Numbered from the stretch's first letter, positions 7,488 through 18,110 are shown. The stretch is DNA of 64,000 nt from CAVWQV01 sp963757115 (GCA_963757115.1 CAVWQV010000004.1:1-64000); one strand, 5' to 3'. Made by a program: numbers and translations. Notes: generated by a model not told the origin, from the sequence alone.

Positions 7488-9955
7488 ATGAAGTTCACCC
7501 TCGGCTGGCTGCGCGACCACCTCGACACCGACGCCCCGCTCGACCGCATCACCGACACGCTAACCGCGATCGGCCTCGAGCTGGAGCGCGTGGAGGACCG
7601 GGGCGCGGCGCTCGCCCCGTTCCGCATCGCCCGGGTGCTGGAAGCCGCGCCGCACCCGAACGCCGAGCGGCTGCGCGTCTGCCGGGTCGACACGGGGGAC
7701 GGATCGGTTTCCGTGGTGTGCGGCGCGCCGAATGCGCGCACCGGTATGATAGGGGTGTTCGCCCCGCCCGGCAGCGTCATACCCGAGACAGGTGCGATCG
7801 CTGAAGGCCGGCGAGATCCGCGGCGTCCAGAGCGCGGGGATGCTGCTCTCCTACCGCGAGATGGGGCTCGGCGAGGACCACACCGGCATCGCCGACCTGC
7901 CGGCGGACGCCCCGGTGGGGAAAAGCTACGCCCGCTGGGCCGGCCTTGACGATCCGGTGATCGAGATCGCGGTTACGCCCAATCGCGGCGATGCGCTGGC
8001 CGTCCGCGGCGTCGCCCGCGACCTTGCCGCCGCCGGGCTCGGCGCGTTGAAGCCCTGGGACGCGCCTCCGGTGCCCGCGCGCTTCGTCGGCGGCACCCGT
8101 TGGGAGATCGCCTGGCCGGAGGCCTGCCCTTGGGTGCTTGGCCGGACTATCCGCGACGTGCGCAACGGCCCGAGCCCCGCGTGGCTGCGGAACCGGCTGC
8201 TTGCCATCGGTCTCCGCCCGATCAACGCGCTCGTGGACACGACCAACTTCTTCACGGTCGACCTCGGCCGGCCGCTCCACGTGTTCGACGCCGACAAGCT
8301 GACCGGGGATGTGCTGACGATGCGCCCGGCCCAGGCCGGGGAGCGACTGCTGGCGCTGAACGGGCGCGAGTACAGCCCCGACTCCCGAGGACTGCGTAAT
8401 CGCCGACGCGGCGGGCGTGCAGTCGCTCGCCGGCGTGATCGGCGGCGAGGCGACCGGCTGCGACGAGAAGACGAGGAGCGTGTTCATCGAGTGCGCCCTG
8501 TTCGATCCGGTGCGCGTCGCGCTGACCGGGCGACGGCACCAGATCGCATCCGACGCCCGCCAGCGCTTCGAGCGCGGGCATCGATCAGGCACTGCTGCCG
8601 GCGGCCACGGAAGCGGCCACGCGGATGATCCTGGAGCTTTGCGGCGGCGAGCCGGGCGAAGTGGTGAGCGCCGGCGCCGAGCCCGCCTGGCAACGCTCGG
8701 CCACGATGCGGTTCGAGCGCCTGCGGGGCCTCGGCGGCGCGGACGTGCCGCCAGACTGAGGCCGTGGCCTCCCTCGAGCGGCTCGGCTTCGCGGTGCGGC
8801 GGCGCGACGCCGAGCGCGTGACCGTCGCCGTCCCGTCCTGGCGCAACGATGTCGCCGCCACCATCGCACTCGACCCGGCGCGATGCCTTGCCGACGGCCG
8901 GCGTGGCCGCCGAGGGATGCCGCGAGGTGGAACCGGAGTGCGACCTGATTGAAGAAGTCCTGCGGCTGCGCGGCCTCGACGCGGTGCCGCCCGTCTCGCT
9001 GCCGCGCGCGGCCGCGGTGCCCGCCCGGACGCTCACGCCCGCGCAGACCCGCGCGGCACGTGCCCGCCGCGTGTTGGCTTCGCGCGGCCTTGCCGAGTGC
9101 GTGACCTTCAGCTTCATGCCGCGCGAGCAAGCCGCGCTGTTCGGTGCTGCCCCCGAGAGCCTGCGGCTCGTGAACCCGATCGCGGCCGACCTCGACCAGC
9201 TCCGGCCGACGCCGCTCGCGACACTCGCCCTGGCCGCTTCGCGCAACACCGCCCGGGGCTTCGCCGACACGGGGTTGTTCGAGATCGGCCCCGCCTTCGA
9301 CGCCGACATCCTCGACGAGCCGCAGCGCCTCGTCGCGGCCGGGCTCCGCGCCGGCCTGACACCGCGCAGCTGGATCGAGCCGGCCCGCGCCACGGACGCA
9401 CTCGACGCCAAGGCCGACCTTTGGGCGGCGCTCGCCGCCGTCGGAGTACCGATGGACGCGCTGTCGGTCACCGCCGACGCGCCTGCTTTCTACCATCCCG
9501 GCCGCTCCGGCGTCGTCCGCCAGGGTCCGAAGATCGTCCTCGGCACGTTCGGCGAAGTGCATCCGCGCGTTCGGGCCGCGCTGGACTTGCCTGGTCCGGC
9601 TACGGGGTTCGAGTTGTTCCTCGAAGCCGTCGCCGAACCGAAGCGCAGGCGCAGGAGCGCGCCCGACCTGCCCCCGTTTCAGGCGTTGCGGCGGGATTTC
9701 GCCTTTGTGGTGGACAGGGACGTTACCGCCGACGCCGTGCTGCGCGCCGCGCGCGGAGCCGAGCGCAACCTGATCGCCGGCGTCGTGCTGTTTGATGTGT
9801 ACGAAGGCGACCGACTGCCGCCGGGAAAGAAGTCGTTGGCGGTCGAGGTCACGTTCCAGCCACGCGAGCACACGCTGACCGACGCCGAGATCGAGGCGGC
9901 GGCGGCCAAGGTGGTCGCGGCGGTGGCCAAGGCGACCGGAGGCGCACTGCGGTAG
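7488..9955 (+). CDS. pheT: Phenylalanine-tRNA ligase beta subunit (several frameshifts)
   Basis: This is the large subunit, about 820 residues. Order seen: MKFTLGWLRDHLDTDAPLDR, the tRNA-binding EMAP-like domain (PHPNAERLRVCRVDTGDGSV, VVCGAPNARTGM), B3/4 editing domain (DDPVIEIAVTPNRGDALAVR, NALVDTTNFFTVDLGRPLH, SLAGVIGGEATGCDEKTRSV), B5 domain (FAVRRRDAERVTVAVPSWRN), a catalytic-like domain (LIEEVLRLRGLDAVPPVSLP, FSFMPREQAALFG) and the C-terminal anticodon-binding FDX-ACB domain (LRRDFAFVVDRDVTADAVL, LAVEVTFQPREHTLTDAEIE). Frame breaks near 7785, 8390, 8580, 8750 and 8880; the last third is continuous. Confidence 0.94.
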
Positions 9956-10016
9956 CGACTGACAAGACGAGGCGGACGCGTTACGTTCGACCCATGGCCG
10001 AGCCGCTTCCGAAGGC

Positions 10017-10556
10017 ATGAACGCCGACGAATTCATTGCCTGGGCGATGGAGCAGCCGGAAGGCTGCCACTATGAGCTTGCTGGTGGCGAGGTAGTCACC
10101 ATGGCCCCGGAGCGCTTGGGGCACGCGATCATCAAAGGGATTTTCTTCCGTCGGATGGCAGAGGAGGTCGAGCGGCTTGGCCTGAACTGCTTGGCGCTTC
10201 CGGACGGCGTGGCCGTGCAGATTAACGAGCAGACCGTCTACGAGCCGGACGCGATGCTTCGTTGCGGACCGAGGCTCTCATTTAACACGCTGATCATCGA
10301 CGACCCGATCGTGGTGGTTGAGGTTCGGTCTCGTTCGAGCGGCTATCGGGATTCCGGGATCAAGCTGCTCGACTACTTTCAGCTTTCCTCGGTAAGGCAC
10401 TACCTGATTGTTAGGATCGAAGAAAAGGCCGTCATTCATCACAGGCGCGAGTCCCAAGGGGGGACGATCACAACAAGCATCGTCCACGACGGGCCGGTCG
10501 TGCTCGACCCGCCCGGCATCGCCCTCCGCGATCTGTTCCCCGCAGACGTCGGCTGA
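10017..10556 (+). CDS. Uma2 family (DUF820) PD-(D/E)XK nuclease-like protein
   Basis: An intact 179-residue protein of the Uma2 family, proteins with a restriction-endonuclease-like fold and unclear cellular role. Visible family marks: N-terminal MNADEFIAWAMEQPEGCHYE with ELAGGEVVTMAPE, central VYEPDAMLRCG (the D of the motif), DDPIVVVEVRSRSS (the E-x-x-S strand) and SSVRHYLIVRIEEKAVIHH. It sits alone between pheT and lepA, an unusual place inside a translation cluster, and uses the same GC-rich codons as its neighbours. Uma2 genes are often numerous and mobile in some phyla; whether this one is active cannot be told. Confidence 0.88.
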   Translation: MNADEFIAWAMEQPEGCHYELAGGEVVTMAPERLGHAIIKGIFFRRMAEEVERLGLNCLALPDGVAVQINEQTVYEPDAMLRCGPRLSFNTLIIDDPIVVVEVRSRSSGYRDSGIKLLDYFQLSSVRHYLIVRIEEKAVIHHRRESQGGTITTSIVHDGPVVLDPPGIALRDLFPADVG

Positions 10557-10627
10557 CACCGGGCCGCGTCTGCCCTATCTGATGCGATACAGCCGGGCCA
10601 TTCCCGCGCGGCGCTGCCAGGCACCTC

Positions 10628-12433
10628 ATGACCGATACGCCCACCGACCTGATCCGCAACTTCTCGATCATCGCCCACATCGACCACGGCAAATCGACCT
10701 TGGCCGACCGGCTGATCCAGGCCACGGGCGCGCTGACCGCCCGCGAGATGACGAACCAGGTGCTCGACAGCATGGAGCTCGAGCGCGAGCGTGGCATCAC
10801 GATCAAGGCGCAGACCGTGCGGCTCACCTACCCCGCCAAGGACGGTCGCACCTACGAGCTGAACCTCATGGACACGCCCGGCCATGTCGACTTCGCCTAC
10901 GAGGTGAGCCGCAGCCTCGCCGCGTGCGAGGGCTCGCTGCTGGTGGTGGACGCGAGCCAGGGCGTCGAAGCGCAGACCCTTGCCAACGTGTATCAGGCGA
11001 TCGAGGCCGGCCACGAGATCGTGCCCGTGTTGAACAAGATCGACCTGCCCGCCGCCGAACCGGAGCGGGTCAAGCAGCAGATCGAGGACGTGATCGGCCT
11101 CGACACCGCCGATGCGGTCGAGATCAGCGCCAAGACCGGGCTCAACATCGAGGGCGTGCTGGAGGCCCTCGTCACGCGGCTGCCGGCCCCGACGGGTGAC
11201 GCCGCGGCGCCGCTGAAGGCGTTGCTGGTTGACAGCTGGTACGACCCCTATCTCGGCGTGGTGATTCTGGTCCGGGTCAAGGACGGGCGCATTCGGCGCG
11301 GCCAACGCATTCGCATGATGTCCACGGGCGCGGCGCACCCGGTGGAGCAGGTAGGCGTGTTCTCGCCCAAGATGGTGCCGGTGGACGATCTCGGGCCGGG
11401 CGAGATGGGCTACGTCACCGCCGCGATCAAGACGGTGGCCGACTGCAACGTGGGCGATACGATCACCGACGACCGAACCCCCGCCGCCGAGCCGCTGCCG
11501 GGCTTCAAGCCCTCCGTCCCGGTCGTGTGGTGCGGGCTCTACCCCGTGGACGCGGACGATTTCGAGAAGCTGCGCGAAAGCCTGGGCAAGCTGAGGCTGA
11601 ACGATGCGTCGTTCCACTACGAGCCGGAGACTTCGGCCGCGCTCGGGTTCGGTTTCCGTTGCGGCTTCCTGGGCCTGCTGCACCTCGAGATCGTCCAGGA
11701 GCGGCTGTCGCGCGAGTTCGACTTGGAGCTGATCGCCACCGCGCCGTCCGTCGTTTACAAGCTATACCGCACCAACGGCGAGATGCAGGAGCTGCACAAT
11801 CCGGCCGACATGCCGGACGGCAGCGTGATCGACCACCTGGAGGAGCCGTGGATCCGCGCCACCATCCTCGTTCCCGACGACTATCTCGGCGCGGTGCTGA
11901 CCTTGTGCAACGAGCGCCGCGGCGAGCAGGTGGACCTGACATATGTCGGCAACCGCGCTATGGCGGTGTACCGCTTGCCGCTCAACGAGGTGGTGTTCGA
12001 CTTTTATGACCGGCTGAAATCGGTATCGCGCGGCTACGCGAGCTTCGACTATGCGATGGACGAGTACCGGGAAAGCGACCTCGTGCGCATCTCCATCCTG
12101 GTGAACCAGGAGCCGGTCGATGCGCTCGCCTTCATCGCGCACCGCAGCGTGGCCGAGAGCCGTGGCCGGGCGATCTGCGGTCGGTTGAAGGACTTGATCC
12201 CGCGGCAGTTGTTCAAGATCGCGATCCAGGCCGCAATTGGCGGCCGGGTGATCGCGCGTGAGACGATTGGCGCCCTGAGCAAGGACGTCACGGCTAAGTG
12301 CTACGGCGGCGACATCACCCGCAAGCGCAAGCTGCTCGAGAAGCAGAAGGAGGGCAAGAAGCGCATGCGCCAGTTCGGCAAGGTGGACATCCCGCAGAGC
12401 GCCTTTTTGGCGGCGCTCAGGATGGACAACTGA
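10628..12433 (+). CDS. lepA: Elongation factor 4 (LepA)
   Basis: An intact 601-residue translational GTPase. G1 AHIDHGKST at residues 16-24, switch I around ERERGITIKAQTVRL, G3 MDTPGHVDF, G4 NKID (PVLNKIDLPAAEPER), G5 SAKTG, then domain II, the EF-G-like domains (LGFGFRCGFLGLLHLEIVQE) and the LepA-specific C-terminal domain ending KRMRQFGKVDIPQSAFLAAL. LepA acts on ribosomes in initiation or back-translocation under stress. In many alphaproteobacteria lepA lies near housekeeping genes, as here. The start is the first ATG after CACCTC; the frame is uninterrupted, in contrast to the preceding genes. Confidence 0.98.
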   Translation: MTDTPTDLIRNFSIIAHIDHGKSTLADRLIQATGALTAREMTNQVLDSMELERERGITIKAQTVRLTYPAKDGRTYELNLMDTPGHVDFAYEVSRSLAACEGSLLVVDASQGVEAQTLANVYQAIEAGHEIVPVLNKIDLPAAEPERVKQQIEDVIGLDTADAVEISAKTGLNIEGVLEALVTRLPAPTGDAAAPLKALLVDSWYDPYLGVVILVRVKDGRIRRGQRIRMMSTGAAHPVEQVGVFSPKMVPVDDLGPGEMGYVTAAIKTVADCNVGDTITDDRTPAAEPLPGFKPSVPVVWCGLYPVDADDFEKLRESLGKLRLNDASFHYEPETSAALGFGFRCGFLGLLHLEIVQERLSREFDLELIATAPSVVYKLYRTNGEMQELHNPADMPDGSVIDHLEEPWIRATILVPDDYLGAVLTLCNERRGEQVDLTYVGNRAMAVYRLPLNEVVFDFYDRLKSVSRGYASFDYAMDEYRESDLVRISILVNQEPVDALAFIAHRSVAESRGRAICGRLKDLIPRQLFKIAIQAAIGGRVIARETIGALSKDVTAKCYGGDITRKRKLLEKQKEGKKRMRQFGKVDIPQSAFLAALRMDN

Positions 12434-12492
12434 GCGCGCTGTTTCGCTTGTTTCGCCGCGCTGCCCTGCTAGCTTAAGGGCGGCATTAAATC

Positions 12493-12582
12493 GGAGGGAT
12501 GGCCGAGCGGCTTAAGGCGCACGCTTGGAAAGCGTGTGTGCGTTAACGCGTACCGTGGGTTCGAATCCCACTCCCTCCGCCA
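12493..12582 (+). tRNA. tRNA-Ser (anticodon GGA), with encoded CCA
   Basis: Acceptor GGAGGGA (12493-12499) pairs with TCCCTCC (12572-12578), then G and CCA. The anticodon stem CACGC/GCGTG encloses TTGGAAA, giving anticodon GGA. A long variable arm (GTGTGCGTTAACGCGTAC region) and the T arm GTGGGTTCGAATCCCAC fit class II tRNA-Ser. It marks the end of the core block; accessory genes follow. I saw no second copy of its 3' end in the window that would prove an integration site. Confidence 0.95.
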
Positions 12583-12719
12583 AGATGGCTTGATTTCAGC
12601 TATTTACTTTAGCAAGGTCACCGTTCTCCCCACATTTTTACCCACTTTAGGCCGTGATGTTGATTAAAGGCGTGATCGCCCGACAGCTGCCGTGCACCAA
12701 GCGGTATTTCTTGGTGAGT

Positions 12720-13733
12720 TTACTGCGGCGGTATGGGAAGCAATCCGTTCATCAGGGCCTCGTGGAAGCGGTCCGGCGCCTGTATCTGCGGCGCGTGGCC
12801 CAACTCGGGAAACTCGATCAACCGGGCGTGCGGCATGCGGGCGGCGGCGGCCTTGCCCAGCGCCGGGATAGTCGCCCAGGGTCGACCTGACCTCGGGCGG
12901 GGCTAGTGCCTTGCCGATCGCCGTCGTGTCCTTGTCGCCGATCATCAGCAGCACCGGCATGCTGAGGTGTTCGAACTCGTACAACACCGGCTGCGTGTAG
13001 ATCATGTCGTAGAGCAGCGCGGAATCCCACGCGACAGCCTCTCGGCCCGGCCCGCGGTACATCCCGGCCAGCATCTGCACCCAGATCTCGTATTGCGGCT
13101 GCCAAGTGCCGGCGTAGTAGGTGGCGTGCTCGTAATCCCGGATGCTGTCCGCGTTGACACGCAGTTCCTGCGCGTACCACTCGTCCACGCTTGCCACGGC
13201 ACGCCCTTCGCCTTCCAATCTTCGAGCCCGATCGGGTCTACCAGCACGAGCTGGTCCACCTCCGCGCGGATACATCAGTGCGTAGCGGATGCCGAGCATG
13301 CCGCCTGTCGAATGGCCGATGATGGTCGCATGGGTCACGCCTAGCGACGCGAGCAGCGCGTGAGTGTTGCGGGCGAGCTGCTGGAAGGTGTACTGATAGT
13401 GCGTCAGGCTTGCTGGACTTACAGAACCCGATCTGGTCGGGCGCGATCACCCGATAGCCCGCATCGCTGAGCACGTGGATCGTCCGCTCGCCAGGTGGCG
13501 GCGCAGAAGTTCTTGCCGTGCAGCAGAACCGCCGTGCGGCCGTTCGGCTGGGCGGGTGTCACGTCGATATACGCCATGTCCAGATCATCGCCCTGCGACG
13601 TGAAATGGTGGTGTGACACCGGCGCCGGATAGTCGAAGCCCTGCAGCTCCGGTCCATAGGCCGGCGGTTCCTCAGCATGGGTGCTCGATGCCAAACAGGC
13701 CGCCAACACCACCCCAAAGTAGAGCCTCATCAT
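12720..13733 (-). CDS. Secreted alpha/beta hydrolase (frameshifted)
   Basis: The N-terminus MRLYFGVVLAACLASSTHA is a signal peptide, so the protein is likely periplasmic. Then come MAYIDVTPAQPNGRTAVLLH with HGKNFCAATW (oxyanion region), VIAPDQIGFCKSSKP, TIIGHSTGGMLGIRYALMYP (nucleophile elbow G-H-S-T-G), VDQLVLVDPIGLEDW, PVLLMIGDKDTTAIGKA (acid Asp) and near the end LIEFPELGHAPQ (catalytic His), finishing MNGLLPIPPQ. At least four indels break it (about 12870, 13180, 13260, 13430). It resembles peroxidase/lipase-like hydrolases of the general family; the substrate is unknown. MM at 13728-13733 is chosen as start because it puts the signal peptide first. Confidence 0.8.
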
Positions 13734-14284
13734 GGCGAACGGGTAGCACACTCCCCAGCCTCCCAATCACTGCCCTCTGTTGGCGCTTCGCCAGCATCTC
13801 CACCGTTGGAGCGAGCACGGTCCAGCTTGGCAAATGTCTGTCGACGTCCAGGCCAGTCTGCTCAGGCCGTCGAGCGCCTGCCTTTGCCGTATCGGCGTGC
13901 GTGAACCGGCCGCGGTCGAGAAGATTGAATGCGGATACATGACGCCGGACGGGTGTTTGGAAACTCAATGTTAGAAAGTGTGGACGCGTCGCCGCCGCGG
14001 CGAGCACCTTGTGGGATCTTGTCAGAGCTCGGATGCCTACAGCGTTCGATGAGGGACGGCAACGGGCTGTTGCACCGGACGCGGTCCAGGTTCTGCGGCA
14101 CTTCATGACGAGCATTCGCAGGGTTCAGTGGCGGCCGCCCCCGGCTGCCGCTGGTCCTCGCACGCCGCTCCCGTCCGCTTAATCGCGCTCGTTGGCTACC
14201 CGGGCCCGAAGGGCGCAGACTTGATCCCCGCGCTGTCGCGGTCCGCCGAGCAAGGCCGACCGGTCCACAATACGAGGAGGTGAA
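13734..14284. other. Gap without a recognised gene
   Basis: There are open frames on the minus strand of up to about 147 codons, but their residue content (Arg-rich, no motif, no plausible start signal) looks like GC-driven open reading. The promoter of the following plus-strand serine hydrolase should lie near its right end, where AGGAGGTG at about 14275-14282 is a strong ribosome site for the ATG at 14285. Confidence 0.4.
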
Positions 14285-15615
14285 ATGTCCTTTGGAAAGC
14301 TGTCGTGTGTCTCCCGCTCACCCGCGCTCGCTGGGTTCGCGATACTTGCCGCCGCTTGGGTGGCCGCGAGCCCGGCGCACGCCCAATGCAAAGCCCAGCA
14401 GAGCCAGGTCGACACACGCCAGGATGACCCGCGCTACCTCGCCCTGCAGCAAGCGGTCGACGACTATTACGCCGCGCGACAGAAGGCGGAAGGCTTCTCC
14501 GGCGTTAGCCTACACGTCAGTTTGTCAGCCGCCGGGCCGGCGATCGACGCGGCCAGCGGCAGCACCGCGCTGCAGGGCGGTGGCCCCCTCTGCCCGGATG
14601 CATTGTTCAAGATCGGCAGCATCACCAAGAGCTTCACCGCCGTGCTAACCTTACAGCTGGAGGCAGCGGGCGTGTTAGACATCCACGACACGCTCGGCAA
14701 GTGGCTGCCCGATACCCGGCGTGGTCGTCGATCACCATCGAGCAGCTGTTGCACATGACGGCGCCGATCAACGACGACTACGTTTTCAACACCGATTTCG
14801 AAGCAGACCTGGTCGCTGATATCCATCGGACATTCTGGCCTGCGGAGCTGGTCGGCTACGTCTATCCCGGATCGAGCGGACCGGCGGCTCCCTGGAAATA
14901 CGTCAACACGAAATATATCCTGGCCGGAATGGTCGTCGCACGGGCCAGCGGCATGCCGTATCCGACGGCACTTAAGAGAATGCTCCTCGACCCGCTCGGG
15001 TTGCACGAGACCTACTACCGCCGACAAGTACCGCCGGAGCGTGTGCTCGATGCCATGCCAAGCGGATACTTGGAGCTGTCCTATTGCAAAGAAATAGCGC
15101 ACGTGGCGCCGCCTTGCCCGCAATTCCCACAGGATGACCTGATTGGGCGAGACTTGAAAACAATCACCCTCTCCATTGAAGACTCCTCGGGAGGCATCGT
15201 CGCGAGCTTGCCGGACGTGGCCCGCTGGGTGAGGGCGCTGTTCAGTGATAAGCTACTTCCACCGAAGCAAAGGGCCGAACTGTTCTCCGTCGTCTCCCAG
15301 ACCTCGGGGCAACCCATCCCGGCGACCTCGCCAGATGATCCGGCGGGATTCGCGCTCGGGATTGGGCAGGGATGGGCTCCTATTTTGGGGGGGCCGTTCT
15401 GGACCTACACGGGTCAAACGCTTGCGCACACGGTCGCATGGTATCGCATCCCTGGAGACGAGTTGGTCGTCGTTATGGGGGTGAACAGCAGCAGTGCCGA
15501 GCCGGGATTTTCGTCTCTTTACCAAGCCGTGCTCGGCATTCTCGAGCCACAGAGCTTTGTGGCCCCTGCGGCTCCGTCCGGAACGCTCCCTTCGTTCGGG
15601 AGCGGTGCGCCCTGA
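14285..15615 (+). CDS. Secreted serine hydrolase, class C beta-lactamase/DD-peptidase family (one frameshift)
   Basis: A signal peptide (ALAGFAILAAAWVAASPAHA) leads into a beta-lactamase-fold enzyme. The SxxK motif is SITK at about residue 112 (FKIGSITKSFTAVLTLQL). The Y-x-N motif is YVN in PWKYVNTKYILAGMV. Then LLLDPLGLHETYYR, GGIVASLPDVARWVRALFSD and YTGQTLAHTVAWYR appear; a clear KTG/HTG triad is not obvious, but GHT-like LAHTVAW occupies the position. The frame shifts by one base near 14705 (WLPD to YPAWSSITIEQLLHM). AGGAGG precedes the start. Family members include esterases, D-aminopeptidases and penicillin-binding proteins; resistance cannot be inferred from sequence. The neighbours are also secreted hydrolases. 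Confidence 0.85.
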
Positions 15616-15851
15616 GGCATGGCTCTGAACCGTGATCTGAGATGGCACAAAGGGCGATCGGCGACGCTGTTCGCCCGGCCGGCTTTCTCAGTCGCAACTG
15701 CCGCAGGATGTCCCAGCACGATGCGGGTCACGTAGCCCGCTCGGCCTGTCCTTGGGAGGTTGGGGGCATTTGGAGCGCCAAGCGTTGCTCGAACCCGATA
15801 TCACCGGCGCCCAGGCCGACCAGATCGGCTGCGAATTGGATTGCGGCAAGG

Positions 15852-17627
15852 CTACTTCACTCCGGAGCGCTCAAAGTCGTCCAACAGCCAGCCATAGGGC
15901 TGCGACAACAGCGCGGACGAGGTTGGTGGCGCATTCGCCGCCGTCGCGGCGGCTGCGCCGGTGGGCACGACGAACTTTGGCGGCCGCCGCGCCTTGGTCG
16001 CCCGTTCAAACGCAAATGCGAGCTTGATGAGGGTAGGCTCGCTAAACGGTCCGCCAAAGAACGATATTTCGATCGGAAGCCCGTCTGAGCTGAACCCAGC
16101 CGGAACGACGATCACCGGAAAGCCGGAGATCGGCGACAGCACTGCCGGCACCGCACCACCGGGGACCCCGCCGGGAGCCAAAGGCTGCGCCACCGAACCG
16201 CATTGGTAGGCTGGATCGATCACACCAGGCAGAGGAGGCGCGACACAGGTCGTGGAGGGAAATATGAGCGCATCGAAGCCGTTTTGCTCCATGAATTGCA
16301 GGAGCGAAGTGCGCAAGGAATTGACCCTGGCTAGCGCGGACAGATAAGCCGGATCGGTCAGATCGCCGAGACGTTGCGCCTCGGTGAGGGCCTGCAGAGT
16401 AGCTGGTCTGACTTTGTTCAAGATCCCGGGCTGCTGGCTCGCCGCGATGACGTCGGCGAGGCTGTGCAGCGGGGCGCTCGCGCCGAACGCAGCGAAGTAG
16501 CCGTTAAGACCTGGCTTTGCCCAGTACAAATCGACGGTCATGAACGTGGTGATGTCAGCTTCGGTCCCGTCGATTGACACCGGGTCAGTGATCAGCGCGC
16601 CCCGCTTTCGCATTTCGGCGACGGCGTGGTTGAAAGTGGCATCGACTTCGCCGTTGTCGCCCGACAGGGGCACTCCGAACAGATTCCTCAGGACGCCGAT
16701 GTGGGCATTGCGGAGACCGTCCCGATTGAGAAACTGAGTATAGTCATTGAACGATTTCCCGGCTGAGGCTTCGGTTGCTGGGTCGTTGGGATCAATTCCG
16801 GTCATTACTCCTAGAATGATCGCGGCGTCGGTTACGGTGCGAGTCATCGGCCCCGATGTATCGCTAAAGAGCGCCCCCGGAATGATTTCAGTGCGGCCGG
16901 TCAGGCCCGAGGTCGGACGAATGCCAACGATGCCGTCGAATGCCGCGGGCAACTGGATCGAGCCGATAGTATCGGTGCCAACACCCGCGAGAGCGAAATT
17001 CGCGGATACTGCCACGCCGGTGCCGGCGCTCGAACCTCCTGGTCCGCGATCATTGCGATAAGGATTGCGCGTCTGTCCGCCGCGCGAGCTGTAGCCGCTG
17101 ATGCCCACCGCCCACTCATCCATGTTGACCTTGCCCAGGAAGACGGCGCCGGCGGCGCGCAGTTTGGCGACTTGAAAGGAATTGCTGGGTGCGAGGAAGC
17201 CGAGCATCGTGAGCGAAGCTGCCGTGGTATGGTTCTGATCGGCGCTGTCGTAGTTGTCCTTCAATACCATCGGCACGCAATGGAGCGGGCCGACTGGCCC
17301 ATTCTGGTTAAAATCCTGATCGAGCTGGTCAGCGATCGTGAGCACGTCGGGATTTAGCTCCAGGAACGAATTAACCGCGGGGCCGGTCTGATCGCGCGCT
17401 GCGATATTGTCGAGGTAGGATTGCACGAGTTGATGACAGGTCAGCTTACCTTCGCGAAACGCCGCTTCCACTTGCGGAATCGTGGCCTCATCGACACTGA
17501 ACCGGTCCGAGGCAACGGCGCTCTGCCCACCCCATCCCGCGACCGATAGCAAGCAGAGTGCAAACGCGAATCGGATTACTTCAGGACAACCGGAACGTTT
17601 TGCGGAACCTGCGCCACCCCAGCTCAT
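15852..17627 (-). CDS. Secreted amidase (amidase signature family)
   Basis: An intact 591-residue protein with an N-terminal hydrophobic stretch (FAFALCLLSVAGWGGQSAVA), suggesting export. It has the amidase-signature triad: Lys123 (CVPMVLKDNYDSAD), Ser199 (RGPGGSSAGTGVAV) and Ser223 (GVGTDTIGSIQLPAAF). These hydrolyse amide bonds by a Ser-cisSer-Lys mechanism. It resembles bacterial secreted amidases related to glutamyl-amidotransferase subunit A, but with no gatB/gatC nearby it is a free-standing enzyme. The substrate is unknown. A second, cytoplasmic-looking amidase lies at 30.7-32.2 kb. The reading is uninterrupted, a sign of better sequence quality here. Confidence 0.9.
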   Translation of the reverse strand: MSWGGAGSAKRSGCPEVIRFAFALCLLSVAGWGGQSAVASDRFSVDEATIPQVEAAFREGKLTCHQLVQSYLDNIAARDQTGPAVNSFLELNPDVLTIADQLDQDFNQNGPVGPLHCVPMVLKDNYDSADQNHTTAASLTMLGFLAPSNSFQVAKLRAAGAVFLGKVNMDEWAVGISGYSSRGGQTRNPYRNDRGPGGSSAGTGVAVSANFALAGVGTDTIGSIQLPAAFDGIVGIRPTSGLTGRTEIIPGALFSDTSGPMTRTVTDAAIILGVMTGIDPNDPATEASAGKSFNDYTQFLNRDGLRNAHIGVLRNLFGVPLSGDNGEVDATFNHAVAEMRKRGALITDPVSIDGTEADITTFMTVDLYWAKPGLNGYFAAFGASAPLHSLADVIAASQQPGILNKVRPATLQALTEAQRLGDLTDPAYLSALARVNSLRTSLLQFMEQNGFDALIFPSTTCVAPPLPGVIDPAYQCGSVAQPLAPGGVPGGAVPAVLSPISGFPVIVVPAGFSSDGLPIEISFFGGPFSEPTLIKLAFAFERATKARRPPKFVVPTGAAAATAANAPPTSSALLSQPYGWLLDDFERSGVK

Positions 17628-18110
17628 TTAATCACTCCTATGTGCCTGGTTTGCTGTTACAGGAACTGCAGTCGGCCGCCCAGCCCCTCACGCGTTCCGT
17701 CCGCCTGCACTTCACGACAGCTTCTCAGTGGCGGCGTGGAGACCGTCTCCGTCGATGCCCCGGTCCGGTTGCACGGGAGCATTCAAGGGTTCAGGCGGGG
17801 CGGGGCGGCATCCTCCTGACGGAGATAGCGCCACGTTCCGCCCCGCTTACAAGTGTGGCAACGAACGATGATCTGGTTGCCCCGCCGCAGCAACTCGATG
17901 CTGCATATCTCTGGCCGGCAGGCACTCACTTCGCGGCTGCGGGTAACAGCCTCAATCTCGCCTCTTCGCTCCATGGCCGGAGCCACTTGGAGAAACCGCA
18001 GTGCCCGGTCGCGGATGGATTGCAGCAGGTCGCAATATGCCTGGTCTCGTCGGCGCTTTCGATCGTCCACGATAGCCCCCGTGTCGAGGAGTATGAGGGA
18101 ACAAGAGGGC
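17628..18110. other. Gap with degenerate small frames
   Basis: No certain gene. On the minus strand 17783-18136 an open frame carries SLILLDTGAIVDD, reminiscent of the first strand of PIN-domain toxins, and later IIVRCHTCKRGG, a possible CxxC pair. The rest does not match a PIN fold, so it may be a decayed remnant. The IS481-type fragment just to the right supports decay or rearrangement in this area. Confidence 0.3.

Noticed and set aside
7777..10036. Two long minus-strand open frames over pheT
   Set aside because: They are antisense to pheT, which reads correctly domain by domain on the plus strand.
12583..12719. Integrase attachment site beside tRNA-Ser
   Set aside because: No integrase gene, no inverted core and no repeated tRNA 3' end were found in the window.
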